Shown: piece by piece, positions 22,193-29,898 of the stretch
How the letters are laid out: each line of letters starts with the position of its first letter
Position numbering within the stretch: the first letter of the stretch is position 1
Assembly (NCBI GenBank): GCA_910579085.1
Contig: CAJTRU010000027.1
Coordinates: 13,252-43,149 of the forward strand
Direction of reading: 5' to 3'
Source: an uncultured Lachnospiraceae bacterium
GTDB lineage: Bacteria > Bacillota > Clostridia > Lachnospirales > Lachnospiraceae
DNA: 29,898 bases
The notes under the pieces: generated by a model
Told to the model about the DNA's origin: nothing
Seen by the model: the letters and a program-made list of their open reading frames with translations, nothing else
Database searches by the model: none
Program-made: the position numbers and the translations under genes

Positions 22193-23029
22193 ATGTATTA
22201 TATAGGAAACCATCTGCCTGTTGCAAATGGGTATGCTGCAATGGGCAGTAAAGCACTGGAACTTGGCGGCAATACATTTGCATTTTTTACCAGGAACCCA
22301 AGGGGTGGCAGTGCTAAAGAGATTGATAAGGAGGATGTGGAGGAGTTTTTAAAGATTGCAGATAAAAATGGTTTTGGAAAGCTTGTTGCACATGCACCAT
22401 ATACATTAAACTTATGTTCAGAAAAAGAGAAAACCAGGAATTTTTCCAAAGAAATGATGGCAGATGATATGAAAAGGATGGAATATGTACCAGGAAATTA
22501 TTATAATTTCCATCCTGGTTCACATACAGGGCAGGGCGTTGAAACGGGAATTGAAATAATTGCAGGTGCTCTGAATGATATATTGTCACCAGGGCAGTCA
22601 ACACGTGTACTGCTGGAAACAATGGCAGGCAAGGGAAGTGAAGTTGGCAGTAAATTTGAAGAAATAAGGGAGATAATGGACAGGGTAGAACAGAAGGACA
22701 AGCTTGGGGTATGCCTTGACACATGCCATATATGGGACGGGGGCTATGATATAGTTAACAACCTTGATGGTGTTATAGATGAATTTGACAGGATAATAGG
22801 GCTTGAGAACCTTTATGCAATACACTTTAATGACAGCAAAAATGAATGTGGTTCACATAAAGACAGGCATGAAAGAATAGGTTATGGGCAAATTGGCCTT
22901 AAGGCGATGAAACGTGTAGCGCTTCATCCCGCATTTGCGGGTAAACCATTTATACTGGAAACCCCTAATGATGATGAAGGATATATAGAAGAGATTGCAA
23001 TGTTTAAAAGGTGGCAGGAGGAAAAATAA
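22193..23029 (+). CDS. nfo: Endonuclease IV (apurinic/apyrimidinic endonuclease)
   Basis: 278 residues, close to the usual 280-285. It is a TIM barrel with the zinc ligands of the family in order: His in VAHAPYTLNL, His in NFHPGSHTG, Glu in LLETMAGKG, Asp and His in CLDTCHIWDGGYD, His in AIHFNDSK, Asp and His in DRHERIGYG, and Glu in FILETPND. It cuts the backbone 5' to abasic sites in base excision repair. SD TGGAGG lies before ATG 22193. The stop codon overlaps the next start (TAATG), so the LD-carboxypeptidase is probably translated by coupling. Confidence 0.95.
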   Translation: MYYIGNHLPVANGYAAMGSKALELGGNTFAFFTRNPRGGSAKEIDKEDVEEFLKIADKNGFGKLVAHAPYTLNLCSEKEKTRNFSKEMMADDMKRMEYVPGNYYNFHPGSHTGQGVETGIEIIAGALNDILSPGQSTRVLLETMAGKGSEVGSKFEEIREIMDRVEQKDKLGVCLDTCHIWDGGYDIVNNLDGVIDEFDRIIGLENLYAIHFNDSKNECGSHKDRHERIGYGQIGLKAMKRVALHPAFAGKPFILETPNDDEGYIEEIAMFKRWQEEK

Positions 23030-24054
23030 TGAGGATACCAGAATTTTTAAAGGATGGCGGGACAATAGGCTTTGCAGCACCATCTTTTGGCTGTAATATA
23101 GAGCCATATAAAAGTGGTTTTATAAGTGCACAGGAGAAGTTCAAGTCACTTGGTTATAAACTTGAAATTGGAGAAAACTGTTATGAAGGATGTGGCACAG
23201 GAATAAGTAATACACCTTTAAAGTGCGGGCAGGAACTGGACAGTTTCCTGGCAGGTAAAAGGGCAGATGTAGTTATTTCATGTGGCGGCGGCGAACTTAT
23301 GTGTGAAGTCCTTGATTATACCAGCTTTGATAAAATAGCAAAGGCAGAACCAGTGTGGTATATGGGATTTTCAGATAATACTAATATGACATTCCTGCTG
23401 CCTGTCCTTTGTGATACTGCTGCAATATATGCCCCATGTGCGCCTGCTTTTGGGATGAGGGAATGGCATAAGTCAATACATGATGCTTTTGGGCTGGTTA
23501 CAGGCACTATATCAGAAGTGCATGGATATAACTTATGGGAGAAGGAGTCACTTAAAACAGAGGAAAACCCGCTTGAGCCATATAATGTTACTGAAAAAAG
23601 GGAGACAAAATATTATAACTGTAACGGAAACAAGGCAGAATTTGGCGGACGGCTTATAGGAGGATGCCTTGACTGCCTTTCTACATTAACAGGCACTAAA
23701 TATGATAAAGTGGCAGAATTTAATGAAAAATATAGAGAAGATGGGATAATATGGTTTATGGAGGCATGTGACCTTAACGTAATGGGCATAAGAAGGGCAC
23801 TCTGGCAGCTTGCACATGCAGGATGGTTTAAATATGTAAAAGGTTTTCTTATAGGGCGTCCATACTGTTTTGGCCAGGAACTTTTTGGAATGGACCAGTA
23901 TAAGGCAGTAACAGGCATTTTAGGGGAGTATAATGTGCCAGTAATAATGGATTTGGATATAGGGCATCTTCCGCCAATGATGCCTCTGGTTTCAGGTGCT
24001 AAAGCAGAAATCAGGGCAGATGGCAATAATATTTCTGTGAATTTTATGTTATAA
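23029..24054 (+). CDS. S66 family peptidase (LD-carboxypeptidase/MccF-like)
   Basis: 341 residues from ATG 23029, with AGGAGG upstream inside the nfo gene. S66 signs are TIGFAAPSFG at the N-terminus, nucleophile S115 in MGFSDNTNMT, E245 in WFMEACDLN and H313 in DIGHLPPMMPLVSGA. Together these form the Ser-Glu-His triad. There is no signal peptide, as expected for enzymes that trim recycled murein tetrapeptides in the cytoplasm. The related MccF proteins instead inactivate microcin C-type antibiotics. Sequence alone does not separate the two roles, and pairing with a DNA repair gene gives no clear hint. Confidence 0.88.
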   Translation: MRIPEFLKDGGTIGFAAPSFGCNIEPYKSGFISAQEKFKSLGYKLEIGENCYEGCGTGISNTPLKCGQELDSFLAGKRADVVISCGGGELMCEVLDYTSFDKIAKAEPVWYMGFSDNTNMTFLLPVLCDTAAIYAPCAPAFGMREWHKSIHDAFGLVTGTISEVHGYNLWEKESLKTEENPLEPYNVTEKRETKYYNCNGNKAEFGGRLIGGCLDCLSTLTGTKYDKVAEFNEKYREDGIIWFMEACDLNVMGIRRALWQLAHAGWFKYVKGFLIGRPYCFGQELFGMDQYKAVTGILGEYNVPVIMDLDIGHLPPMMPLVSGAKAEIRADGNNISVNFML

Positions 24055-24117
24055 TTAATATATAAACCAGTGAAAACTATAATGTGACATAATTTAACAG
24101 GGAAAAGGAGAAAACAC

Positions 24118-24816
24118 ATGTATTATAATATACCATTAAATTTTAAAGAGGGAGTGTATGGGATTAGCAGTTTAAGTGGATGTAGCGGGGATATGCTGGA
24201 ACTGGAGCTTGATGAGGATTATAACATACTTACATATTACATTCCTGGCAATATAATCCCTGGTTATGAGTGGAGAAGCCAGATTAACATTTACTCAATT
24301 CCAGGGGAGGAGCTTGACGGGACTCTTGAGGCATCATATAACAGTAATGGACGTTTAAAAAAGGCCGCTACAAGAAATAATAATAAAGAAAGGCTCTTAT
24401 ATATTTATTATGAAAATATAGAAGAGGCAAAAAATGAGATTAGGAAGTTTGCAGAAACAAATGCAGATATTATAATTGAAAAAATATGTGCCTGCCAGGA
24501 TAAAGTTTCAAGGCTTTTTACAGAGAAGTTTAATGATGGCGGTTGTCTGGATTTCCATGCAAAAATTGGTACAGAAGAACAGAAAAATGCAGTTGGGGCA
24601 AAGTCGTATTCAATAGATAATCCCGGCGATTATCCGTCAGAAATGATTTATGGTGATAATGAAGCATTAATGGTAATGGTCTTATGTGCGGGCAGGGATG
24701 AAATGGATTTCTGGAAGTTTGCAACAGGGATAATGGAGAAACGTATTGAAGAAAAAGCAGTTGCAAAACTTGATAAAGCAGAAGATTTTGAATTTTTAGC
24801 TACAGAATATGACTAA
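24118..24816 (+). CDS. Protein of unknown function
   Basis: 232 residues; I do not recognise a family. It is soluble, without signal peptide or membrane helix. The N-terminal third looks beta-rich (YYIPGNIIPGYEWRSQINIYSI). A helical segment (about 100-135) carries a CACQDK pair of cysteines, and the C-terminal part (185-225) is helical and charged. SD AAGGAG precedes ATG 24118. It follows the S66 peptidase by 63 nt with no terminator between, so it is the last gene of that operon. Codon use is like that of its neighbours. Confidence 0.8.
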   Translation: MYYNIPLNFKEGVYGISSLSGCSGDMLELELDEDYNILTYYIPGNIIPGYEWRSQINIYSIPGEELDGTLEASYNSNGRLKKAATRNNNKERLLYIYYENIEEAKNEIRKFAETNADIIIEKICACQDKVSRLFTEKFNDGGCLDFHAKIGTEEQKNAVGAKSYSIDNPGDYPSEMIYGDNEALMVMVLCAGRDEMDFWKFATGIMEKRIEEKAVAKLDKAEDFEFLATEYD

Positions 24817-24820
24817 TATT

Positions 24821-24866
24821 AAAAGCAGTTTTCCCATATATAGTTTGTTATGGGAAAACTGCTTTT
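24821..24866 (+). terminator. Bidirectional terminator between convergent genes
   Basis: AAAAGCAGTTTTCCCATA (24821-24838) pairs perfectly with its inverted copy at 24849-24866, 18 bp around a 10-nt loop. A and T runs lie on both ends. It stops both the 21.6-24.8 kb operon and the minus-strand chemoreceptor gene. Confidence 0.93.
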
Positions 24867-24872
24867 GCCAGT

Positions 24873-26924
24873 TTAATAATTGTATTTTTCAAGAAGCTGT
24901 TTTAGCTGGCTTGCATGGTATATAATTTCCTTGCTTGTGCTGGCATTTTCGTGTGCTGTTGAAGAATTGCCTTGTGTTACAATGGAAATCTGCTCAAGGG
25001 CTTCATGTATCTGGGTTATTGCCTCTGACTGGTCACTGGCGGCAACTGAAATACTGTTTACAAGTTTATCAGTAGCCTGGTTTTTATCTTCTATATTCTT
25101 TAATGATATAACTGCGGTTTTAAGGTCTGCCATGCCATCCTGGACATTGCTGCACGTTTTGCTGATAAGGTCTGCTGTTTTTAGTGCGGCATCATTACAT
25201 TGTGAGGCAAGGCTGCGTATTTCAAATGCAACTACTGCAAAACCTTTACCTGCTTCACCAGCCCTTGCCGCTTCTACAGACGCATTCATAGAAAGCAGGT
25301 TTGTTTTTGCTGCAATATCCTGCATAAGGTTTGTAATACTGCTTATTTCATTAGAGTTTTCTTCTATTGTAGTCATTGTATCTGTAAGTTTTTGCAGGTT
25401 TCTGTTGCCTTCATCCACTTCTTTTACAATTAATGACATCATTTCACCAGCCTGTTTTGTATTATATGAAGTCTGTTTAATTTCCTCTGTAATGCCTGTT
25501 AATGAAGCAAATAATTCTTCTGTGGCACTTGCCTGGTCTGAAGTGCCATCTGCAAGAGTCTGGGCTGATACATCAAAATTCTTTGCACCAGAAATAATTG
25601 CAGCTACAGCAGTATTAATATGGTTTATTGTTGTTACCATACTTTCGTTTATTAATGCCAGTGAAGAAGCAAGGTCATTAAATTCCCCTTTAAATTCATT
25701 AGAAATTTTACCATTGAAATTGCCATCTGCTATTCTTTTTGCAAAGGTATTTATCTCTTGTATTATTTCTTTCAGAGTCCCAATTGTTTTATTAATATTA
25801 ATTAAGAGGCCAGCACTTTCATCATTGCCTTTAACTTTTGGAATTACTGTAGTTAAATCACCATCTGCAAGAAGGGTAAGGCGGGCAAGGCATAATTTTA
25901 TTGGCTTTGTAATAGTTTTTGTTATAAGTGCAAAAAGCAGGATTGCGCATATTATTGCAACAATGGTAACTGTTATTCCAGATTTATTAACCTTTTGCAG
26001 CAATGACAATGCGTTTTCCTTATTATGGAGGGTAACAACTGACCACGTATCAGAATAGCCATCCAGTTCTACAGGAGAATAACTTGCATAGTATTCTTTC
26101 CCGTTATAAATTACTTCTTTTGAACCGCTTTTGCCAGTCATAACCTGTGTAATTATATCTGAAAATTCCTTAGATACTTTTATAGGTTCTTCTTTGGTTA
26201 TAATATTTCCAGAATCATCATATAAAGTATTGCCAGCAGGGTCTTTTTGTGTAATGGTTTTTGTCAGGTTTTTATAATTATATAATTCTTCATAATAAAA
26301 ACTTTCTGGATGTGCAAGTATAGTTCCTTCACCATCTATAATAAATGATATCCTGTCCTCTTTTTTATCCGAATATTCTTCAACAAGCGACTGGAGGGTT
26401 GCCAGCTTTATATCTGTTGCCAGAATTCCTTTCATCTGGCTGTTTTGTACCAGTGGGTAAAAAATAGATGCACACGCCATATTTGTAGAAATTGAATAAT
26501 ATGATTTTGAAATAAATGGTTTCTGCATTTCCATCATCTGTATAAACCACCATCTGTTAGACCTGTTGCCAAGTTCACCTATAGAGCGGGAAACCTGGTC
26601 TCCATTGGTATCCTGTATGTATACAAGCTCAAAATAGTCATTTCTTTGTGCAACACCTTTTACTATTGGTGCCTGTACCCTGCCATTCATGGACAGCACT
26701 GGACTTGAATACGCAAGTTCTTCTGTTACAGCATAAGCCTTATTCATAAAACTGGCAACTGACTGTGATATAAACCTGTTAATTTCAGTATCATGTTTTA
26801 TAATCTGGCTGTTGTATGTTTTCTCTAAAAGATTTCCAGTAATGCCTAAAATGGCAGTAGCAAATATGCCTAGAATTAATATCATAGGAATCATAAATTT
26901 GCTAAATATGCTTTTAAATTTCAT
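24873..26924 (-). CDS. Methyl-accepting chemotaxis protein with dCache sensor
   Basis: 683 residues. TM1 is at about 11-31, an outside double-Cache type sensor at 35-305, TM2 at 315-336, HAMP at 336-390, a second HAMP-like segment to about 443, and a signalling coil to the end. The hairpin tip DIAAKTNLLSMNASVEAARAGEAGKGFAVVAFEIRSLA (537-573) is the CheA/CheW contact, with slight changes from the common AxQTNLLALNAAIEAARAGE. In the sensor, R124-W-W126-F127 and D171 resemble the amino-acid-binding motif of dCache domains, with Phe for Tyr; this is a tentative reading. There is no C-terminal CheR pentapeptide. SD AAGGAG lies before ATG 26924. It is a single gene and implies motility. Confidence 0.95.
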   Translation of the reverse strand: MKFKSIFSKFMIPMILILGIFATAILGITGNLLEKTYNSQIIKHDTEINRFISQSVASFMNKAYAVTEELAYSSPVLSMNGRVQAPIVKGVAQRNDYFELVYIQDTNGDQVSRSIGELGNRSNRWWFIQMMEMQKPFISKSYYSISTNMACASIFYPLVQNSQMKGILATDIKLATLQSLVEEYSDKKEDRISFIIDGEGTILAHPESFYYEELYNYKNLTKTITQKDPAGNTLYDDSGNIITKEEPIKVSKEFSDIITQVMTGKSGSKEVIYNGKEYYASYSPVELDGYSDTWSVVTLHNKENALSLLQKVNKSGITVTIVAIICAILLFALITKTITKPIKLCLARLTLLADGDLTTVIPKVKGNDESAGLLININKTIGTLKEIIQEINTFAKRIADGNFNGKISNEFKGEFNDLASSLALINESMVTTINHINTAVAAIISGAKNFDVSAQTLADGTSDQASATEELFASLTGITEEIKQTSYNTKQAGEMMSLIVKEVDEGNRNLQKLTDTMTTIEENSNEISSITNLMQDIAAKTNLLSMNASVEAARAGEAGKGFAVVAFEIRSLASQCNDAALKTADLISKTCSNVQDGMADLKTAVISLKNIEDKNQATDKLVNSISVAASDQSEAITQIHEALEQISIVTQGNSSTAHENASTSKEIIYHASQLKQLLEKYNY

Positions 26925-27253
26925 GTATTTCTCCTTGGATTATTAATATTAAAAGTATTTACATTATGTGCCATAAAAAATAGCTGTAAAGAATATGGCT
27001 ATATGTTTATTATCTTTCTGTAAACAAGTATATCATATTTTGAAAGCATATTCCAAGAAAATTCTTACATAGTAAAAATATATAATATGCCATTGGATTA
27101 CTGGCGCAGGATTTCTGGTGTTCCACTAAATTATTCCATGACAAAAAACACAACATAAAAGCAAAATAAATATTATAACTGGAAATTATCCCACATCCAG
27201 TTTGTTGTATGTGGAAATTTATGAAACGGATGTGGATAAATAAATATGTGGTC
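26925..27253. other. Intergenic region between chemoreceptor and glyS
   Basis: About 330 nt of AT-rich DNA. It holds an imperfect inverted repeat, ATTATCCCACATCC (27186-27199) with GGATGTGGATAAAT (27228-27241). The right half contains TGTGGATAA (27231-27239), a perfect DnaA box on the minus strand. A 101-codon minus frame at 27010-27315 has no SD or protein-like composition. No T-box was found, and no convincing chemoreceptor promoter, sigma-D type included. Confidence 0.5.
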
Positions 27254-27282
27254 TTGAAATCTTTAAATGGTGATGGTATATT
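27254..27282 (+). promoter_or_regulatory. glyS promoter
   Basis: TTGAAA (27254-27259), 17 nt, TATATT (27277-27282) with TGG before the -10. The start near 27289 leaves a leader of about 54 nt, too short for a T-box. A second candidate, TTGGTT (27292-27297) with TATAAT (27316-27321) and an 18-nt spacer, would start almost at the SD. Confidence 0.7.
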
Positions 27283-27342
27283 AGTTAATAATTGGTTTGT
27301 TGCTGTTTTTAGCAATATAATATAGAAATTGGAGGAATTAAA

Positions 27343-28731
27343 ATGGAAAAAACAATGGACAAAATAGTTGCGTTGTCAAAGGCAAGGGGATTTATATACC
27401 CAGGCTCCGAGATATATGGCGGGCTTGCAAATACATGGGATTATGGAAATCTTGGTGTAGAACTTAAAAATAATGTAAAACAGGCATGGTGGAAGAAGTT
27501 TGTCCGTGAGAATAAGTATAATACAGGTATTGACTGTGCAATTCTTATGAACCCGCAGACATGGGTTGCTTCGGGACATCTGGGCAGTTTTTCAGACCCT
27601 CTTATGGACTGTAAGGAATGTCATGAGCGTTTCCGTGCAGATAACCTTATTGAAGATTATATGGAGAAAAACGGTATAAAGGCAGAGGGAAGTGTTGATG
27701 GCTGGTCTAATGAAAAGATGCAGCAGTATATTGATGACAATAATATAGAATGTCCTTCTTGCGGAAAGCATAACTTTACTGATATAAGGCAGTTTAACCT
27801 TATGTTTAAAACATTCCAGGGTGTGACAGAAGATGCTAAAAATGTTGTTTACCTGCGTCCAGAAACAGCACAGGGTATATTTGTTAACTTTAAAAATGTG
27901 CAGCGTACATCACGCAAGAAAGTACCATTTGGCATTGCACAGGTTGGGAAATCATTCCGTAATGAAATTACTCCTGGAAACTTTACATTCCGTACAAGGG
28001 AATTTGAGCAGATGGAACTGGAATTTTTCTGTAAGCCTGATACGGACCTTGAATGGTTTGCATATTGGAAGGATTACTGCATTAACTGGCTTAAATCACT
28101 TGGAATTAAAGATGAAGAAATGCGTGTGCGTGACCATGATAAAGAGGAACTTTCTTTCTATAGTAAGGCAACTTCTGATATTGAATTCCTGTTCCCGTTT
28201 GGATGGGGTGAGCTTTGGGGCATAGCTGACCGTACAGACTATGACCTTACACAGCACCAGAATGTATCAGGGCAGGACATGAGTTATTTTGATGATGAAT
28301 TAAACGAGAAGTATATTCCTTATGTTATTGAGCCATCACTTGGTGCTGACCGTGTGACACTTGCATTTTTGTGTAATGCTTATGACGAGGAGGAGCTTGA
28401 GGGTGGTGACATGCGTACAATAATGCACTTCCATCCTGCTATTGCACCAGTTAAAATTGCAGTTCTTCCACTTTCAAAGAAACTTGCAGGGCCAGCAGAA
28501 AAGATTTATGAAGACCTTAGCAAGTTGTATAATTGTGAGTATGATGACAGGGGAAATATAGGTAAACGTTACCGCCGCCAGGATGAAATTGGTACACCAT
28601 TCTGTATAACATATGACTTTGAGTCAGAAGAAGACGGGGCTGTTACAGTACGTGACCGTGATTCGATGGAGCAGGAGCGTGTGAAAATTACAGACCTTAT
28701 GTCTTATTTTGATGGAAAGTTTGACTTTTAA
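27343..28731 (+). CDS. glyS: Glycyl-tRNA synthetase, single-chain class II type
   Basis: 462 residues, the usual length of the alpha2-type enzyme of Firmicutes, archaea and eukaryotes (not the alpha2-beta2 type). The N-terminus has SKARGFIYPGSEIYGGLANTWDYG. A CxxC pair in MDCKECH and one in IECPSCGKH form a zinc-like insert. Motif 2 is FRNEITPGNFTFRTREFEQMELEFF, with FGWGELWGIADRTDYDL after it and motif 3 in EPSLGADRVTLAF. The C-terminal anticodon-binding domain starts near 365 (APVKIAVLPLSKK). It charges tRNA-Gly. SD GGAGGA precedes ATG 27343; ATG 27355 would be a poorer choice. It is transcribed alone. Confidence 0.97.
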   Translation: MEKTMDKIVALSKARGFIYPGSEIYGGLANTWDYGNLGVELKNNVKQAWWKKFVRENKYNTGIDCAILMNPQTWVASGHLGSFSDPLMDCKECHERFRADNLIEDYMEKNGIKAEGSVDGWSNEKMQQYIDDNNIECPSCGKHNFTDIRQFNLMFKTFQGVTEDAKNVVYLRPETAQGIFVNFKNVQRTSRKKVPFGIAQVGKSFRNEITPGNFTFRTREFEQMELEFFCKPDTDLEWFAYWKDYCINWLKSLGIKDEEMRVRDHDKEELSFYSKATSDIEFLFPFGWGELWGIADRTDYDLTQHQNVSGQDMSYFDDELNEKYIPYVIEPSLGADRVTLAFLCNAYDEEELEGGDMRTIMHFHPAIAPVKIAVLPLSKKLAGPAEKIYEDLSKLYNCEYDDRGNIGKRYRRQDEIGTPFCITYDFESEEDGAVTVRDRDSMEQERVKITDLMSYFDGKFDF

Positions 28732-28761
28732 AAATACACAATATATAACTGTAAAAAATTT

Positions 28762-28808
28762 ATCCCATTTTTCAAATTTTGGTAATTATACACATTGAAA
28801 AGTGGGAT
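28762..28808 (+). terminator. glyS terminator
   Basis: ATCCCATTTTTCAA (28762-28775) pairs with TTGAAAAGTGGGAT (28795-28808), 14 positions with one mismatch, followed by TTTTTATTTT. The loop is 19 nt. Confidence 0.88.
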
Positions 28809-28913
28809 TTTTATTTTGCAATTATGCAAAGTTACAATAATTATTAGATTTAAAATACTATAAAAATTAGAACATGACACTTTTATTATGCAAATTTAAT
28901 AAAAAGTTTCTGG

Positions 28914-28933
28914 AATAATTGTGCACAATTATT
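28914..28933. promoter_or_regulatory. Perfect 20-bp palindrome upstream of the secreted-protein gene
   Basis: AATAATTGTGCACAATTATT is fully self-complementary. Its centre lies about 46 nt before the predicted start, a position typical of an activator site, although repression is possible. The region also has TTTGCA-ATTA-TGCAAA about 90 nt further upstream. I cannot assign a regulator. Confidence 0.65.
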
Positions 28934-28954
28934 GTTCCGAAAAACCTTTATATC

Positions 28955-28963
28955 TGCTATTAT
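28955..28963 (+). promoter_or_regulatory. Extended -10 promoter of the secreted-protein gene
   Basis: TGCTATTAT at 28955-28963 is an extended -10. The matching -35 at a 17-nt spacing (TTCCGA) is weak, consistent with dependence on an activator. The leader would be about 90 nt. Confidence 0.6.
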
Positions 28964-29061
28964 TAACAAGTATTTAAGGGCGGGCGGATGTTTTTGTTAT
29001 TTATCTGTCCTTGGTATATTTAATTTATTTACCCTATATACAGGGAAAAGGAGGAATATTA

Positions 29062-29898
29062 ATGAGGTTAACTAAAAACGTAAAGAAAATTCTTGCGGCT
29101 ACTCTTTCAATGGCATTAGTAGTGTCAGGTGTAACTGTAGGGACAAAGCAGGCAAAGGCCGCTGATGCATTAAAGTGGACGGGCAGCTTTACAATGGGGA
29201 CTGCATGGGAAGGTAAGGCAATTGAAGTAAAGACTGATGAAGGTTCTACAATTGAAATCAAGGGAAATGACTATAACAACTTTGAAGCTGACTTTAAAGT
29301 AGACCTTTCAGCATTTACAGACCCGGTTATAACAGTAACAGCAACAGAAGCATCAGACGGGGCAGTACATAACTTTGCAGTATGTAATGCAAATAACTGG
29401 AGTCCTGTATATGCAGGTGTAAATGAAAATGATGGTGGTGTACCAGCTGATACAAAGACCATAACAGGAAAGCTTGACAAAACCGTAACTGATTATGTAA
29501 TTACAGCACAGGGACGTACAGTTTCAAATATAACAATTACAGATGGCGGGACAGCAACAGATTTGCCAGCAGCTCCTTCTGCAACACCAGAAGCAACACC
29601 AGCTGTAACTACACCATCAACTAATACGCCATCAGAGATTAAATGGACAGGCAGCTTTACAATGGGGACTGCATGGGAAGGTAAGGCAATTGAAGTAAAG
29701 ACTGATGAAGGTTCTACAATTGAAATCAAGGGAAATGACTATAACAACTTTGAAGCTGACTTTAAAGTAGACCTTTCAGCATTTACAGACCCGGTTATAA
29801 CAGTAACAGCAACAGAAGCATCAGACGGGGCAGTACATAACTTTGCAGTATGTAATGCAAATAACTGGAGTCCTGTATATGCAGGTGTAAATGAAAAT
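29062..29898 (+). CDS. Secreted protein with repeated beta-rich modules, 3' end outside window
   Basis: 279 codons are visible and the frame is open at the window edge. A signal peptide (MRLTKNVKKILAATLSMALV..., cleavage probably near AKAADA, residues 31-36) follows a strong SD, AAAGGAGG. A module of about 125 residues comes next (KWTGSFTMGTAWEGKAIEVK to ITITDGG), then a Pro/Thr/Ala linker (PSATPEATPAVTTPSTNTPS), then a second copy of the module with the same residues up to the edge. The short beta-strand pattern with many Thr, Asn and Trp resembles carbohydrate-binding or surface-binding beta-sandwich modules, but I do not recognise a named family. More modules or a catalytic domain may lie beyond the edge. 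Confidence 0.85.
   Translation, partial: MRLTKNVKKILAATLSMALVVSGVTVGTKQAKAADALKWTGSFTMGTAWEGKAIEVKTDEGSTIEIKGNDYNNFEADFKVDLSAFTDPVITVTATEASDGAVHNFAVCNANNWSPVYAGVNENDGGVPADTKTITGKLDKTVTDYVITAQGRTVSNITITDGGTATDLPAAPSATPEATPAVTTPSTNTPSEIKWTGSFTMGTAWEGKAIEVKTDEGSTIEIKGNDYNNFEADFKVDLSAFTDPVITVTATEASDGAVHNFAVCNANNWSPVYAGVNEN
29182..29430 (+). repeat. Long direct repeat within the secreted-protein gene, copy 1
   Basis: 249 nt identical to 29650-29898, with an offset of 468 nt (156 codons, in frame). The identity runs to the window edge, so the true repeat may be longer. Confidence 0.95.
29650..29898 (+). repeat. Long direct repeat within the secreted-protein gene, copy 2 (cut by window)
   Basis: Identical to 29182-29430 with no silent change, while the codons just before it (ATTAAATGGACA against TTAAAGTGGACG) do differ. 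This fits a recent duplication or gene conversion of the module. Confidence 0.95.

Noticed and set aside
27010..27315. A 101-codon minus-strand open frame between the chemoreceptor and glyS
   Set aside because: No SD, unlikely composition (many Ile, Phe, Tyr and Cys from AT-rich DNA), no family resemblance, and it overlaps the glyS promoter region.
27283..27342. T-box leader for glyS
   Set aside because: The predicted leader is about 54 nt and no T-box signature (AGGGTGG-ACCGCG) is present upstream.

Overview
The window reads as chromosomal DNA of a low-GC, Gram-positive anaerobe of the Clostridia, most likely a motile Lachnospiraceae. The case rests on RpoB and RpoC of Firmicutes type, a single-chain (alpha2-type) glycyl-tRNA synthetase, a PadR-HAAS-DUF4097 envelope operon, a chemoreceptor, an HD-GYP protein, a cytoplasmic GH3 glycosidase and strong AGGAGG ribosome binding sites. 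The genus is not certain; Lachnospira, Roseburia and Butyrivibrio are the kind of relatives I have in mind.

Layout. 1-710: two tandem copies of a 347-bp unit, each a complete type I toxin-antitoxin locus. Each has a 29-residue hydrophobic holin-like toxin, a convergent antisense RNA promoter and a shared bidirectional terminator. 751-802: an AT-rich 13-nt tandem repeat. 823-3173 (minus): operon of a PadR regulator, a HAAS-domain membrane protein and a DUF4097-like protein, with four 15-nt tandem repeats in its leader. 3221-9934 (plus): a tightly coupled signalling operon of a receiver-HD-GYP protein, a hybrid histidine kinase with an Hpt domain, and a second hybrid kinase fused at its C-terminus to a complete DegV (fatty-acid-binding) domain. 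10050-12440 (minus): a GH3 beta-glycosidase. 12441-13712: 1.27 kb without genes, filled by large imperfect foldback elements. Two share a core with compensatory changes and one is nested inside another; the region also holds the rpoB promoter and a leader of about 320 nt. 13713-21546: rpoB-rpoC and a terminator. 21606-24866: histidine phosphatase, endonuclease IV, S66 LD-carboxypeptidase and an unknown protein. 24873-26924 (minus): a dCache chemoreceptor. 27254-28808: glyS with promoter and terminator. 28914-29898: a 20-bp palindrome, a promoter and the start of a secreted protein with exactly duplicated modules, cut by the window edge.

How the genes may work together. The 3.3-9.9 kb operon has all parts of a phosphorelay: two membrane kinases, two receivers on the kinases, one Hpt and an output receiver coupled to c-di-GMP hydrolysis. 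The DegV domain suggests that one kinase is tuned by a fatty acid or similar lipid. This is the best candidate for an undescribed system here. The foldback family upstream of rpoB and the twin toxin-antitoxin loci are the next most interesting. The remaining genes are housekeeping or common accessory functions.
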